From assembly GCF_000003605.2 (NCBI RefSeq), contig NW_003130542.1, forward strand, positions 62,001 through 126,000: a stretch of DNA of 64,000 nt, read 5' to 3'. Position 1 is the first letter of the stretch, and every line of letters starts with the position of its first letter. This document shows, one piece after another, positions 8,703 to 20,324 of the stretch. Made by a program: the position numbers and the translations under genes. Under the pieces are notes generated by a model, which did no database searches, was not told the origin of the DNA, and worked only from the letters and a program-made list of their open reading frames with translations. The DNA comes from Saccoglossus kowalevskii (Eukaryota > Hemichordata > Enteropneusta > Harrimaniidae).

Positions 8703-8774
8703 GGGGATGTAGCTCAGTGGTAGAGCGCATGCTTTGCATGTATGAGGCCCCGGGTTCGAAACCCGGCATCTCCA
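8703..8774 (+). tRNA. tRNA-Ala (UGC), unit 17
   Basis: Consensus copy. Confidence 0.96.
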
Positions 8775-9001
8775 TTTTCTGATGCTGGTTGAAAACAAGT
8801 TGATGAGGGGGGAAAAACGTTTTAGAGATGTGTTGATTCGTAATTGAAAGTAACATAAAGCTAAACCATTTGATCATCTTGAACCCACTTGTAAATTAGT
8901 TGAAGGAAACTATATTCTTCAATTCAGTTATTGCTCAATAGCTTATATTTGGTAGTGACAAGAAATTGACACGCATTCATTGCCTCAAAACAATCTGCTG
9001 C

Positions 9002-9073
9002 TGCATTGGCCGGGAGTTGAACCCGGATCGACTGCTTGGAAGGCAACCATGCTAACCGTTACACCACCAATGC
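9002..9073 (-). tRNA. tRNA-Gly (UCC), unit 17
   Basis: Consensus copy. Confidence 0.96.
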
Positions 9074-9241
9074 CAGGCTCATTACAGTTTGTCTAATTAG
9101 CGATGTCGGAAAGTTCATTTTTGGGGAGATGTATTGAAAATGTAACATGATTCAATGTTCATTGTGTTCATTGAATAAATCGAAGTGATTTTATTTAGTG
9201 ATTCAATTTTTTTTCAATCCTTTCATTTTGTAACTCATCTC

Positions 9242-9313
9242 GGGGATGTAGCTCAGTGGTAGAGCGCATGCTTTGCATGTATGAGGCCCCGGGTTCGAAA
9301 CCCGGCATCTCCA
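9242..9313 (+). tRNA. tRNA-Ala (UGC), unit 18
   Basis: Consensus copy. Confidence 0.96.
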
Positions 9314-9540
9314 TTTTCTGATGCTGGTTGAAAACAAGTTGATGAGGGGGGAAAAACGTTTTAGAGATGTGTTGATTCGTAATTGAAAGTAACATAAAGC
9401 TAAACCATTTGATCATCTTGAACCCACTTGTATATTAGTTGAAGGAAACTATATTCTTCAATTCAGTTATTGCTCAATAGCTTATATTTGGTAGTGACAA
9501 GAAATTGACACGCATTCATTACCTCAAAACAATCTGCTGC

Positions 9541-9612
9541 TGCATTGGCCGGGAGTTGAAGCCGGATCGACAGCTTGGAAGGCAACCATGCTAACCGTTA
9601 CACCACCAATGC
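9541..9612 (-). pseudogene. Degenerate tRNA-Gly, unit 18
   Basis: A41U mismatches the anticodon stem and G53C breaks the invariant 53:61 pair and the B box. The same two changes occur in unit 38. Confidence 0.75.
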
Positions 9613-9780
9613 CAGGCTCATTACAGTTTGTCTAATTAGCGATGTCGGAAAGTTCATTTTTGGGGAGATGTATTGAAAATGTAACATGATTCAATGTTCA
9701 TTGTGTTCATTGAATAAATCGAAGTGATTTTATTTAGTGATTCAATTTTTTTTCAATCCTTTCATTTTGTAACTCATCTC

Positions 9781-9852
9781 GGGGATGTAGCTCAGTGGTA
9801 GAGCGCATGCTTTGCATGTATGAGGCCCCGGGTTCGAAACCCGGCATCTCCA
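9781..9852 (+). tRNA. tRNA-Ala (UGC), unit 19
   Basis: Consensus copy. Confidence 0.96.
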
Positions 9853-10079
9853 TTTTCTGATGCTGGTTGAAAACAAGTTGATGAGGGGGGAAAAACGTTT
9901 TAGAGATGTGTTGATTCGTAATTGAAAGTAACATAAAGCTAAACCATTTGATCATCTTGAACCCACTTGTAAATTAGTTGAAGGAAACTATATTCTTCAA
10001 TTCAGTTATTGCTCAATAGCTTATATTTGGTAGTGACAAGAAATTGACACGCATTCATTGCCTCAAAACAATCTGCTGC

Positions 10080-10151
10080 TGCATTGGCCGGGAGTTGAAC
10101 CCGGATCGACTGCTTGGAAGGCAACCATGCTAACCGTTACACCACCAATGC
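10080..10151 (-). tRNA. tRNA-Gly (UCC), unit 19
   Basis: Consensus copy. Confidence 0.96.
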
Positions 10152-10320
10152 CAGGCTCATTACAGTTTGTCTAATTAGCGATGTCGGAAAGTTTATTTTT
10201 GGGGAGATGTATTGAAAATGTAACATGATCCAATGTTCATTGTGTTCATTGAATAAATCGAAGTGATTTTATTTAGTGATTCAATTTTTTTTTCAATCCT
10301 TTCATTTTGTAACTCATCTC

Positions 10321-10392
10321 GGGGATGTAGCTCAGTGGTAGAGCGCATGCTTTGCATGTATGAGGCCCCGGGTTCGAAACCCGGCATCTCCA
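10321..10392 (+). tRNA. tRNA-Ala (UGC), unit 20
   Basis: Consensus copy; a short GATCATCTT duplication lies in the following spacer at about 10492-10510. Confidence 0.96.
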
Positions 10393-10629
10393 TTTTCTGA
10401 TGCTGGTTGAAAACAAGTTGATGAGGGGGGGGGAAACGTTTTAGAGATGTGTTGATTCGTAATTGAAAGTAACATAAAGCTAAACCATTTGATCATCTTG
10501 ATCATCTTGAACCCACTTGTAAATTAGTTGAAGGAAACTATATTCTTCAATTCAGTTATTGCTCAATAGCTTATATTTGGTAGTGACAAGAAATTGACAC
10601 GCATTCATTGCCTCAAAACAATCTGCTGC

Positions 10630-10701
10630 TGCATTGGCCGGGAGTTGAACCCGGATCGACTGCTTGGAAGGCAACCATGCTAACCGTTACACCACCAATG
10701 C
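10630..10701 (-). tRNA. tRNA-Gly (UCC), unit 20
   Basis: Consensus copy. Confidence 0.96.
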
Positions 10702-10869
10702 CAGGCTCATTACAGTTTGTCTAATTAGCGATGTCGGAAAGTTCATTTTTGGGGAGATGTATTGAAAATGTAACATGATTCAATGTTCATTGTGTTCATT
10801 GAATAAATCGAAGTGATTTTATTTAGTGATTCAATTTTTTTTCAATCCTTTCATTTTGTAACTCATCTC

Positions 10870-10941
10870 GGGGATGTAGCTCAGTGGTAGAGCGCATGCT
10901 TTGCATGTATGAGGCCCCGGGTTCGAAACCCGGCATCTCCA
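10870..10941 (+). tRNA. tRNA-Ala (UGC), unit 21
   Basis: Consensus copy. Confidence 0.96.
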
Positions 10942-11168
10942 TTTTCTGATGCTGGTTGAAAACAAGTTGATGAGGGGGGGAAAACGTTTTAGAGATGTGT
11001 TGATTCGTAATTGAAAGTAACATAAAGCTAAACCATTTGATCATCTTGAACCCACTTGTAAATTAGTTGAAGGAAACTATATTCTTCAATTCAGTTATTG
11101 CTCAATAGCTTATATTTGGTAGTGACAAGAAATTGACACGCATTCATTGCCTCAAAACAATCTGCTGC

Positions 11169-11240
11169 TGCATTGGCCGGGAGTTGAACCCGGATCGACT
11201 GCTTGGAAGGCAACCATGCTAACCGTTACACCACCAATGC
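11169..11240 (-). tRNA. tRNA-Gly (UCC), unit 21
   Basis: Consensus copy. Confidence 0.96.
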
Positions 11241-11408
11241 CAGGCTCATTACAGTTTGTCTAATTAGCGATGTCGGAAAGTTCATTTTTGGGGAGATGTA
11301 TTGAAAATGTAACATGATTCAATGTTCATTGTGTTCATTGAATAAATCGAAGTGATTTTATTTAGTGATTCAATTTTTTTTCAATCATTTCATTTTGTAA
11401 CTCATCTC

Positions 11409-11480
11409 GGGGATGTAGCTCAGTGGTAGAGTGCATGCTTTGCATGTATGAGGCCCCGGGTTCGAAACCCGGCATCTCCA
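11409..11480 (+). tRNA. tRNA-Ala (UGC), unit 22, variant
   Basis: C25U leaves a G10:U25 wobble; same as unit 42. Confidence 0.88.
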
Positions 11481-11709
11481 TTTTCTGATGCTGGTTGAAA
11501 ACAAGTTGATGAGGGGGGGGGGAAACGTTTTAGAGATGTGTTGATTCGTAATTGAAAGTAACATAAAGCTAAACCATTTGATCATCTTGAACCCACTTGT
11601 AAATTAGTTGAAGGAAACTATATTCTTCAATTCAGTTATTGCTCAATAGCTTATATTTGGTAGTGACAAGAAATTGACACGCATTCATTGCCTCAAAACA
11701 ATCTGCTGC

Positions 11710-11781
11710 TGCATTGGCCGGGAGTTGAACCCTGATAAACTGTTTGGAAGGAAACCATGCTAACCGTTACACCACCAATGC
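11710..11781 (-). pseudogene. Degenerate tRNA-Gly, unit 22
   Basis: Five substitutions: C50A in the T stem, G30U and G39A in the anticodon stem, and two in the variable loop. The stems no longer pair properly. Confidence 0.85.
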
Positions 11782-11949
11782 CAGGCTCATTACAGTTTGT
11801 CAAATTAGCGATGTCGGAAAGTTCATTTTTGGGGAGATGTATTGAAAATGTAACATGATTCAATGTTCATTGTGTTCATTGAATAAATCGAAGTGATTTT
11901 ATTTAGTGATTCAATTTTTTTTCAATCCTTTCATTTTGTAACTCATCTC

Positions 11950-12021
11950 GGGGATGTAGCTCAGTGGTAGAGCGCATGTTTTGCATGTATGAGGCCCTGG
12001 GTTCGATACCCGACATCTCCA
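11950..12021 (+). pseudogene. Degenerate tRNA-Ala, unit 23
   Basis: C31U, C50U, A59U and G65A together. The anticodon UGC and G3:U70 survive, so function is not excluded. Confidence 0.65.
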
Positions 12022-12129
12022 TTTTCTGATGCTGGTTGAAAACAAGTTGATGTGGGGGGGGGGGGGAAACGTTTTAGAGATGTGTTGATTCGTAATTGAA
12101 AGTAACATAAAGCTAAACCATTTGATCAT

Positions 12130-12460
12130 CTTGAACCCACTTGTATATTAGTTGAAGGAAACTATATTCTTCAATTCAGTTATTGCTCATAGCTTATATT
12201 TGGTAGTGACAGAAATTGACACGCATTCATTGCCTCAAACATCTGCTGCTGCATTGGCCGGGAGTTGACCCGGATCGACTGGCTGGGAAGGCAACCATGC
12301 TAACCGTACACCACCAATGCCAGGCTCATACAGTTTGTCTAATAGCGATGTCGGAAAGTTCATTTTTGGGGAGATGTATGAAAATGTAACATGATTCAAT
12401 GTTCATTGTGTTCATTGAATAAATTCGAAGTGATTTTTATTTAGTGATTCAATTTGTTTC
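12130..12460. other. Patch dense in single-base indels
   Basis: Against the unit consensus there are about eleven 1-bp indels in some 330 bp, mostly lost bases in short homopolymers, while neighbouring units have almost none. Confidence 0.8.
12250..12320 (-). pseudogene. Degenerate tRNA-Gly, unit 23
   Basis: 71 nt with several single-base indels, in the anticodon stem, T loop and D arm. It lies in a patch dense in such indels, so it may be a sequence-quality artefact. Confidence 0.65.
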
Positions 12461-12486
12461 AATCCTTTCATTTTGTAACTCATCTC

Positions 12487-12558
12487 GGGGATGTAGCTCA
12501 GTGGTAGAGCGCATGCTTTGCATGTATGAGGCCCCGGGTTCGAAACCCGGCATCTCCA
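12487..12558 (+). tRNA. tRNA-Ala (UGC), unit 24
   Basis: Consensus copy; 21-bp spacer deletion follows. Confidence 0.96.
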
Positions 12559-12768
12559 TTTTCTGATGAGGGGGGGGGGGGAAACGTTTTAGAGATGTGT
12601 TGATTCGTAATTGAAAGTAACATAAAGCTAAACCATTTGATCATCTTGAACCCACTTGTAAATTAGTTGAAGGAAACTATATTCTTCAATTCAGTTATTG
12701 CTCAATAGCTTATATTTGGTAGTGACAAGAAATTGACACGCATTCATTGCCTCAAAACAATCTGCTGC

Positions 12769-12840
12769 TGCATTGGCCGGGAGTTGAACCCGGATCGACT
12801 GCTTGGAAGGCAACCATGCTAACCGTTACACCACCAATGC
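12769..12840 (-). tRNA. tRNA-Gly (UCC), unit 24
   Basis: Consensus copy. Confidence 0.96.
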
Positions 12841-13008
12841 CAGGCTCATTACAGTTTGTCTAATTAGCGATGTCGGAAAGTTCATTTTTGGGGAGATGTA
12901 TTGAAAATGTAACATGATTCAATGTTCATTGTGTTCATTGAATAAATCGAAGTGATTTTATTTAGTGATTCAATTTTTTTTCAATCCTTTCATTTTGTAA
13001 CTCATATC

Positions 13009-13080
13009 GGGGATGTAGCTCAGTGGTAGAGCGCATGCTTTGCATGTATGAGGCCCCGGGTTCGAAACCCGGCATCTCAA
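13009..13080 (+). tRNA. tRNA-Ala (UGC), unit 25, variant
   Basis: C72A breaks the terminal pair G1:C72; shared with units 28 and 64. Confidence 0.78.
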
Positions 13081-13307
13081 TTTTCTGATGCTGGTTGAAA
13101 ACAAGTTGATGAGGGGGGGAAAACGTTTTAGAGATGTGTTGATTCGTAATTGAAAGTAACATAAAGCTAAACCATTTGATCATCTTGAACCCACTTGTAA
13201 ATTAGTTGAAGGAAACTATATTCTTCAATTCAGTTATTGCTCAATAGCTTATATTTGGTAGTGACAAGAAATTGACACGCATTCATTGCCTCAAAACAAT
13301 CTGCTGC

Positions 13308-13379
13308 TGCATTGGCCGGGAGTTGAACCCGGATCGACTGCTTGGAAGGCAACCATGCTAACCGTTACACCACCAATGC
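13308..13379 (-). tRNA. tRNA-Gly (UCC), unit 25
   Basis: Consensus copy. Confidence 0.96.
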
Positions 13380-13547
13380 CAGGCTCATTACAGTTTGTCT
13401 AATTAGCGATGTCGGAAAGTTCATTTTTGGGGAGATGTATTGAAAATGTAACATGATTCAATGTTCATTGTGTTCATTGAATAAATCGAAGTGATTTTAT
13501 TTAGTGATTCAATTTTTTTTCAATCCTTTCATTTTGTAACTCATATC

Positions 13548-13619
13548 GGGGATGTAGCTCAGTGGTAGAGCGCATGCTTTGCATGTATGAGGCCCCGGGT
13601 TCGAAACCCGGCATCTCCA
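13548..13619 (+). tRNA. tRNA-Ala (UGC), unit 26
   Basis: Consensus gene body. Confidence 0.96.
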
Positions 13620-13847
13620 TTTTCTGATGCTGGTTGAAAACAAGTTGATGAGGGGGGGGAAAACGTTTTAGAGATGTGTTGATTCGTAATTGAAAGTAAC
13701 ATAAAGCTAAACCATTTGATCATCTTGAACCCACTTGTAAATTAGTTGAAGGAAACTATATTCTTCAATTCAGTTATTGCTCAATAGCTTATATTTGGTA
13801 GTGACAAGAAATTGACACGCATTCATTGCCTCAAAACAATCTGCTGC

Positions 13848-13919
13848 TGCATTGGCCGGGAGTTGAATCCGGATCGACTGCTTGGAAGGCAACCATGCTA
13901 ACCGTTACACCACCAATGC
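13848..13919 (-). tRNA. tRNA-Gly (UCC), unit 26, variant
   Basis: G53A breaks the invariant 53:61 pair and a B-box base; function doubtful. Confidence 0.65.
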
Positions 13920-14087
13920 CAGGCTCATTACAGTTTGTCTAATTAGCGATGTCGGAAAGTTCATTTTTGGGGAGATGTATTGAAAATGTAACATGATTCA
14001 ATGTTCATTGTGTTCATTGAATAAATCGAAGTGATTTTATTTAGTGATTCAATTTTTTTTCAATCCTTTCATTTTGTAACTCATCTC

Positions 14088-14159
14088 GGGGATGTAGCTC
14101 AGTGGTAGAGCGCATGCTTTGCATGTATGAGGCCCCGGGTTCGAAACCCGGCATCTCCA
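14088..14159 (+). tRNA. tRNA-Ala (UGC), unit 27
   Basis: Consensus copy. Confidence 0.96.
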
Positions 14160-14386
14160 TTTTCTGATGCTGGTTGAAAACAAGTTGATGAGGGGGGGAA
14201 AACGTTTTAGAGATGTGTTGATTCGTAATTGAAAAAAACATAAAGCTAAACCATTTGATCATCTTGAACCCACTTGTAAATTAGTTGAAGGAAACTATAT
14301 TCTTCAATTCAGTTATTGCTCAATAGCTTATATTTGGTAGTGACAAGAAATTGACACGCATTCATTGCCTCAAAACAATCTGCTGC

Positions 14387-14458
14387 TGCATTGGCCGGGA
14401 GTTGAACCCGGATCGACTGCTTGGAAGGCAACCATGCTAACCGTTACACCACCAATGC
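14387..14458 (-). tRNA. tRNA-Gly (UCC), unit 27
   Basis: Consensus copy. Confidence 0.96.
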
Positions 14459-14626
14459 CAGGCTCATTACAGTTTGTCTAATTAGCGATGTCGGAAAGTT
14501 CATTTTTGGGGAGATGTATTGAAAATGTAACATGATTCAATGTTCATTGTGTTCATTGAATAAATCGAAGTGATTTTATTTAGTGATTCAATTTTTTTTC
14601 AATCCTTTCATTTTGTAACTCATATC

Positions 14627-14698
14627 GGGGATGTAGCTCAGTGGTAGAGCGCATGCTTTGCATGTATGAGGCCCCGGGTTCGAAACCCGGCATCTCAA
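14627..14698 (+). tRNA. tRNA-Ala (UGC), unit 28, variant
   Basis: C72A, terminal pair lost. Confidence 0.78.
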
Positions 14699-14931
14699 TT
14701 TTCTGATGCTGGTTGAAAACAAGTTGATGAGGGGGGGGGGGGGAAAACGTTTTAGAGATGTGTTGATTCGTAATTGAAAGTAACATAAAGCTAAACCATT
14801 TGATCATCTTGAACCCACTTGTAAATTAGTTGAAGGAAACTATATTCTTCAATTCAGTTATTGCTCAATAGCTTATATTTGGTAGTGAGAAGAAATTGAC
14901 ACGCATTCATTGCCTCAAAACAATCTGCTGC

Positions 14932-15003
14932 TGCATTGGCCGGGAGTTGAACCCGGATCGACTGCTTGGAAGGCAACCATGCTAACCGTTACACCACCAA
15001 TGC
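14932..15003 (-). tRNA. tRNA-Gly (UCC), unit 28
   Basis: Consensus copy. Confidence 0.96.
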
Positions 15004-15171
15004 CAGGCTCATTACAGTTTGTCTAATTAGCGATGTCGGAAAGTTCATTTTTGGGGAGATGTATTGAAAATGTAACATGATTCAATGTTCATTGTGTTCA
15101 TTGAATAAATCGAAGTGATTTTATTTAGTGATTCAATTTTTTTTCAATCCTTTCATTTTGTAACTCATCTC

Positions 15172-15243
15172 GGGGATGTAGCTCAGTGGTAGAGCGCATG
15201 CTTTGCATATATGAGGCCCCGGGTTCGAAACCCGGCATCTCCA
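15172..15243 (+). tRNA. tRNA-Ala (UGC), unit 29, variant
   Basis: G39A opens the anticodon-stem pair next to the loop (C31:A39). Confidence 0.78.
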
Positions 15244-15470
15244 TTTTCTGATGCTGGTTGAAAACAAGTTGATGAGGGGGGGAAAACGTTTTAGAGATGT
15301 GTTGATTCGTAATTGAAAGTAACATAAAGCTAAACCATTTGATCATCTTGAACCCACTTGTAAATTAGTTGAAGGAAACTATATTCTTCAATTCAGTTAT
15401 TGCTCAATAGCTTATATTTGGTAGTGACAAGAAATTGACACTCATTCATTGCCTCAAAACAATCTGCTGC

Positions 15471-15542
15471 TGCATTGGCCGGGAGTTGAACCCGGATCGA
15501 CTGCTTGGAAGGCAACCATGCTAACCGTTACACCACCAATGC
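15471..15542 (-). tRNA. tRNA-Gly (UCC), unit 29
   Basis: Consensus copy. Confidence 0.96.
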
Positions 15543-15710
15543 CAGGCTCATTACAGTTTGTCTAATTAGCGATGTCGGAAAGTTTATTTTTGGGGAGATG
15601 TATTGAAAATGTAACATGATTCAATGTTCATTGTGTTCATTGAATAAATCGAAGTGATTTTATTTAGTGATTCAATTTTTTTTCAATCCTTTCATTTTGT
15701 AACTCATCTC

Positions 15711-15782
15711 GGGGATGTAGCTCAGTGGTAGAGCGCATGCTTTGCATGTATGAGGCCCCGGGTTCGAAACCCGGCATCTCCA
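15711..15782 (+). tRNA. tRNA-Ala (UGC), unit 30
   Basis: Consensus copy. Confidence 0.96.
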
Positions 15783-16010
15783 TTTTCTGATGCTGGTTGA
15801 AAACAAGTTGATGAGGGGGGGGGAAACGTTTTAGAGATGTGTTGATTCGTAATTGAAAGTAACATAAAGCTAAACCATTTGATCATCTTGAACCCACTTG
15901 TAAATTAGTTGAAGGAAACTATATTCTTCAATTCAGTTATTGCTCAATAGCTTATATTTGGTAGTGACAAGAAATTGACACGCATTCATTGCCTCAAAAC
16001 AATCTGCTGC

Positions 16011-16082
16011 TGCATTGGCCGGGAGTTGAACCCGGATCGACTGCTTGGAAGGCAACCATGCTAACCGTTACACCACCAATGC
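16011..16082 (-). tRNA. tRNA-Gly (UCC), unit 30
   Basis: Consensus copy. Confidence 0.96.
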
Positions 16083-16250
16083 CAGGCTCATTACAGTTTG
16101 TCTAATTAGCGATGTCGGAAAGTTCATTTTTGGGGAGATGTATTGAAAATGTAACATGATTCAATGTTCATTGTGTTCATTGAATAAATCGAAGTGATTT
16201 TATTTAGTGATTCAATTTTTTTTCAATCCTTTCATTTTGTAACTCATCTC

Positions 16251-16322
16251 GGGGATGTAGCTCAGTGGTAGAGCGCATGCTTTGCATGTATGAGGCCCCG
16301 GGTTCGAAACCCGGCATCTCCA
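16251..16322 (+). tRNA. tRNA-Ala (UGC), unit 31
   Basis: Consensus copy. Confidence 0.96.
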
Positions 16323-16548
16323 TTTTCTGATGCTGGTTGAAAACAAGTTGATGAGGGGGGAAAACGTTTTAGAGATGTGTTGATTCGTAATTGAAAGTAA
16401 CATAAAGCTAAACCATTTGATCATCTTGAACCCACTTGTAAATTAGTTGAAGGAAACTATATTCTTCAATTCAGTTATTGCTCAATAGCTTATATTTGGT
16501 AGTGACAAGAAATTGACACGCATTCATTGCCTCAAAACAATCTGCTGC

Positions 16549-16620
16549 TGCATTGGCCGGGAGTTGAACCCGGATCGACTGCTTGGAAGGCAACCATGCT
16601 AACCGTTACACCACCAATGC
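16549..16620 (-). tRNA. tRNA-Gly (UCC), unit 31
   Basis: Consensus copy. Confidence 0.96.
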
Positions 16621-16788
16621 CAGGCTCATTACAGTTTGTCTAATTAGCGATGTCGGAAAGTTCATTTTTGGGGAGATGTATTGAAAATGTAACATGATTC
16701 AATGTTCATTGTGTTCATTGAATAAATCGAAGTGATTTTATTTAGTGATTCAATTTTGTTTCAATCCTTTCATTTTGTAACTCATCTC

Positions 16789-16860
16789 GGGGATGTAGCT
16801 CAGTGGTAGAGCGCATGCTTTGCATGTATGAGGCCCCGGGTTCGAAACCCGGCATCTCCA
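16789..16860 (+). tRNA. tRNA-Ala (UGC), unit 32
   Basis: Consensus copy. Confidence 0.96.
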
Positions 16861-17086
16861 TTTTCTGATGCTGGTTGAAAACAAGTTGATGAGGGGGGAA
16901 AACGTTTTAGAGATGTGTTGATTCGTAATTGAAAGTAACATAAAGCTAAACCATTTGATCATCTTGAACCCACTTGTAAATTAGTTGAAGGAAACTATAT
17001 TCTTCAATTCAGTTATTGCTCAATAGCTTATATTTGGTAGTGACAAGAAATTGACACGCATTCATTGCCTCAAAACAATCTGCTGC

Positions 17087-17158
17087 TGCATTGGCCGGGA
17101 GTTGAACCCGGATCGACTGCTTGGAAGGCAACCATGCTAACCGTTACACCACCAATGC
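17087..17158 (-). tRNA. tRNA-Gly (UCC), unit 32
   Basis: Consensus copy. Confidence 0.96.
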
Positions 17159-17326
17159 CAGGCTCATTACAGTTTGTCTAATTAGCGATGTCGGAAAGTT
17201 CATTTTTGGGGAGATGTATTGAAAATGTAACATGATTCAATGTTCATTGTGTTCATTGAATAAATCGAAGTGATTTTATTTAGTGATTCAATTTTTTTTC
17301 AATCCTTTCATTTTGTAACTCATCTC

Positions 17327-17398
17327 GGGGATGTAGTTCAGTGGTAGAGCGCATGCTTTGCATGTATGTGGCCCCGGGTTCGAAACCCGCCATCTCCA
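17327..17398 (+). tRNA. tRNA-Ala (UGC), unit 33, variant
   Basis: C11U (wobble, A box), A44U and G65C. Confidence 0.72.
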
Positions 17399-17626
17399 TT
17401 TTCTGATGCTGGTTGAAAACAAGTTGATGAGGGGGGGGAAAACGTTTTAGAGATGTGTTGATTCGTAATTGAAAGTAACATAAAGCTAAACCATTTGATC
17501 ATCTTGAACCCACTTGTAAATTAGTTGAAGGAAACTATATTCTTCAATTCAGTTATTGCTCAATAGCTTATATTTGGTAGTGACAAGAAATTGACACGCA
17601 TTCATTGCCTCAAAACAATCTGCTGC

Positions 17627-17698
17627 TGCATTGGCCGGGAGTTGAACCCGGATCGACTGCTTGGAAGGCAACCATGCTAACCGTTACACCACCAATGC
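17627..17698 (-). tRNA. tRNA-Gly (UCC), unit 33
   Basis: Consensus copy. Confidence 0.96.
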
Positions 17699-17866
17699 CA
17701 GGCTCATTACAGTTTGTCTAATTAGCGATGTCGGAAAGTTCATTTTTGGGGAGATGTATTGAAAATGTAACATGATTCAATGTTCATTGTGTTCATTGAA
17801 TAAATCGAAGTGATTTTATTTAGTGATTCAATTTTTTTTCAATCCTTTCATTTTGCAACTCATCTC

Positions 17867-17938
17867 GGGGATGTAGCTCAGTGGTAGAGCGCATGCTTTG
17901 CATGTATGAGGCCCCGGGTTCGAAACCCGGCTTCTCCA
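17867..17938 (+). tRNA. tRNA-Ala (UGC), unit 34, variant
   Basis: A67U gives a U6:U67 mismatch in the acceptor stem. Confidence 0.78.
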
Positions 17939-18165
17939 TTTTCTGATGCTGGTTGAAAACAAGTTGATGAGGGGGGGAAAACGTTTTAGAGATGTGTTGA
18001 TTCGTAATTGAAAGTAACATAAAGCTAAACCATTTGATCATCTTGAACCCACTTGTAAATTAGTTGAAGGAAACTATATTCTTCAATTCAGTTATTGCTC
18101 AATAGCTTATATTTGGTAGTGACAAGAAATTGACACGCATTCATTGCCTCAAAACAATCTGCTGC

Positions 18166-18237
18166 TGCATTGGCCGGGAGTTGAACCCGGATCGACTGCT
18201 TGGAAGGCAACCATGCTAACCGTTACACCACCAATGC
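18166..18237 (-). tRNA. tRNA-Gly (UCC), unit 34
   Basis: Consensus copy. Confidence 0.96.
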
Positions 18238-18405
18238 CAGGCTCATTACAGTTTGTCTAATTAGCGATGTCGGAAAGTTCATTTTTGGGGAGATGTATTG
18301 AAAATGTAACATGATTCAATGTTCATTGTGTTCATTGAATAAATCGAAGTGATTTTATTTAGTGATTCAATTTTTTTTCAATCCTTTCATTTGGTAACTC
18401 ATCTC

Positions 18406-18477
18406 GGGGATGTAGCTCAGTGGTAGAGCGCATGCTTTGCATGTATGAGGCCCCGGGTTCGAAACCCGGCATCTCCA
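18406..18477 (+). tRNA. tRNA-Ala (UGC), unit 35
   Basis: Consensus copy. Confidence 0.96.
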
Positions 18478-18705
18478 TTTTCTGATGCTGGTTGAAAACA
18501 AGTTGATGAGGGGGGGTAAAACGTTTTAGAGATGTGTTGATTCGTAATTGAAAGTAACATAAAGCTAAACCATTTGATCATCTTGAACCCACTTGTAAAT
18601 TAGTTGAAGGAAACTATATTCTTCAATTCAGTTATTGCTCAATAGCTTATATTTGGTAGTGACAAGAAATTGACACGCATTCATTGCCTCAAAACAATCT
18701 GCTGC

Positions 18706-18777
18706 TGCATTGGCCGGGAGTTGAACCCGGATCGACTGCTTGGAAGGCAACCATGCTAACCGTTACACCACCAATGC
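18706..18777 (-). tRNA. tRNA-Gly (UCC), unit 35
   Basis: Consensus copy. Confidence 0.96.
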
Positions 18778-18945
18778 CAGGCTCATTACAGTTTGTCTAA
18801 TTAGCGATGTCGGAAAGTTCATTTTTGGGGAGATGTATTGAAAATGTAACATGATTCAATGTTCATTGTGTTCATTGAATAAATCGAAGTGATTTTATTT
18901 AGTGATTCAATTTTTTTTCAATCCTTTCATTTTGTAACTCATCTC

Positions 18946-19017
18946 GGGGATGTAGCTCAGTGGTAGAGCGCATGCTTTGCATGTATGAGGCCCCGGGTTC
19001 GAAACCCGGCATGTACA
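18946..19017 (+). pseudogene. Degenerate tRNA-Ala, unit 36
   Basis: C69G and C71A open two acceptor pairs on either side of G3:U70. Confidence 0.75.
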
Positions 19018-19245
19018 TTTTCTGATGCTGGTTGAAAACAAGTTGATGAGGGGGGGTAAAACGTTTTAGAGATGTGTTGATTCGTAATTGAAAGTAACAT
19101 AAAGCTAAACCATTTGATCATCTTGAACCCACTTGTAAATTAGTTGAAGGAAACTATATTCTTCAATTCAGTTATTGCTCAATAGCTTATATTTGGTAGT
19201 GACAAGAAATTGACACGCATTCATTGCCTCAAAACAATCTGCTGC

Positions 19246-19317
19246 TGCATTGGCCGGGAGTTGAACCCGGATCGACTGCTTGGAAGGCAACCATGCTAAC
19301 CGTTACACCACCAATGC
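19246..19317 (-). tRNA. tRNA-Gly (UCC), unit 36
   Basis: Consensus copy. Confidence 0.96.
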
Positions 19318-19486
19318 CAAGCTCATTACAGTTTGTCTAATTAGCGATGTCGGAAAGTTCATTTTTGGGGAGATGTATTGAAAATGTAACATGATTCAAT
19401 GTTCATTGTGTTCATTGAATAAATCGAAGTGATTTTATTTAGTGATTCAATTTTTTTTTCAATCCTTTTATTTTGTAACTCATCTC

Positions 19487-19558
19487 GGGGATGTAGCTCA
19501 GTGGTAGAGCGCATGCTTTGCATGTATGAGGCCCCGGGTTCGAAACCCGGCATCTCCA
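19487..19558 (+). tRNA. tRNA-Ala (UGC), unit 37
   Basis: Consensus copy. Confidence 0.96.
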
Positions 19559-19785
19559 TTTTCTGATGCTGGTTGAAAACAAGTTGATGAGGGGGGAAAA
19601 ACGTTTTAGAGATGTGTTGATTCGTAATTGAAAGTAACATAAAGCTAAACCATTTGATCATCTTGAACCCACTTGTAAATTAGTTGAAGGAAACTATATT
19701 CTTCAATTCAGTTATTGCTCAATAGCTTATATTTGGTAGTGACAAGAAATTGACACGCATTCATTGCCTCAAAACAATCTGCTGC

Positions 19786-19857
19786 TGCATTGGCCGGGAG
19801 TTGAACCCGGATCGACTGCTTGGAAGGCAACCATGCTAACCGTTACACCACCAATGC
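19786..19857 (-). tRNA. tRNA-Gly (UCC), unit 37
   Basis: Consensus copy. Confidence 0.96.
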
Positions 19858-20025
19858 CAGGCTCATTACAGTTTGTCTAATTAGCGATGTCGGAAAGTTC
19901 ATTTTTGGGGAGATGTATTGAAAATGTAACATGATTCAATGTTCATTGTGTTCATTGAATAAATCGAAGTGATTTTATTTAGTGATTCAATTTTTTTTCA
20001 ATCCTTTCATTTTGTAACTCATCTC

Positions 20026-20097
20026 GGGGATGTAGCTCAGTGGTAGAGCGCATGCTTTGCATGTATGAGGCCCCGGGTTCGAAACCCGGCATCTCCA
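20026..20097 (+). tRNA. tRNA-Ala (UGC), unit 38
   Basis: Consensus copy. Confidence 0.96.
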
Positions 20098-20324
20098 TTT
20101 TCTGATGCTGGTTGAAAACAAGTTGATGAGGGGGGAAAAACGTTTTAGAGATGTGTTGATTCGTAATTGAAAGTAACATAAAGCTAAACCATTTGATCAT
20201 CTTGAACCCACTTGTATATTAGTTGAAGGAAACTATATTCTTCAATTCAGTTATTGCTCAATAGCTTATATTTGGTAGTAACAAGAAATTGACACGCATT
20301 CATTACCTCAAAACAATCTGCTGC

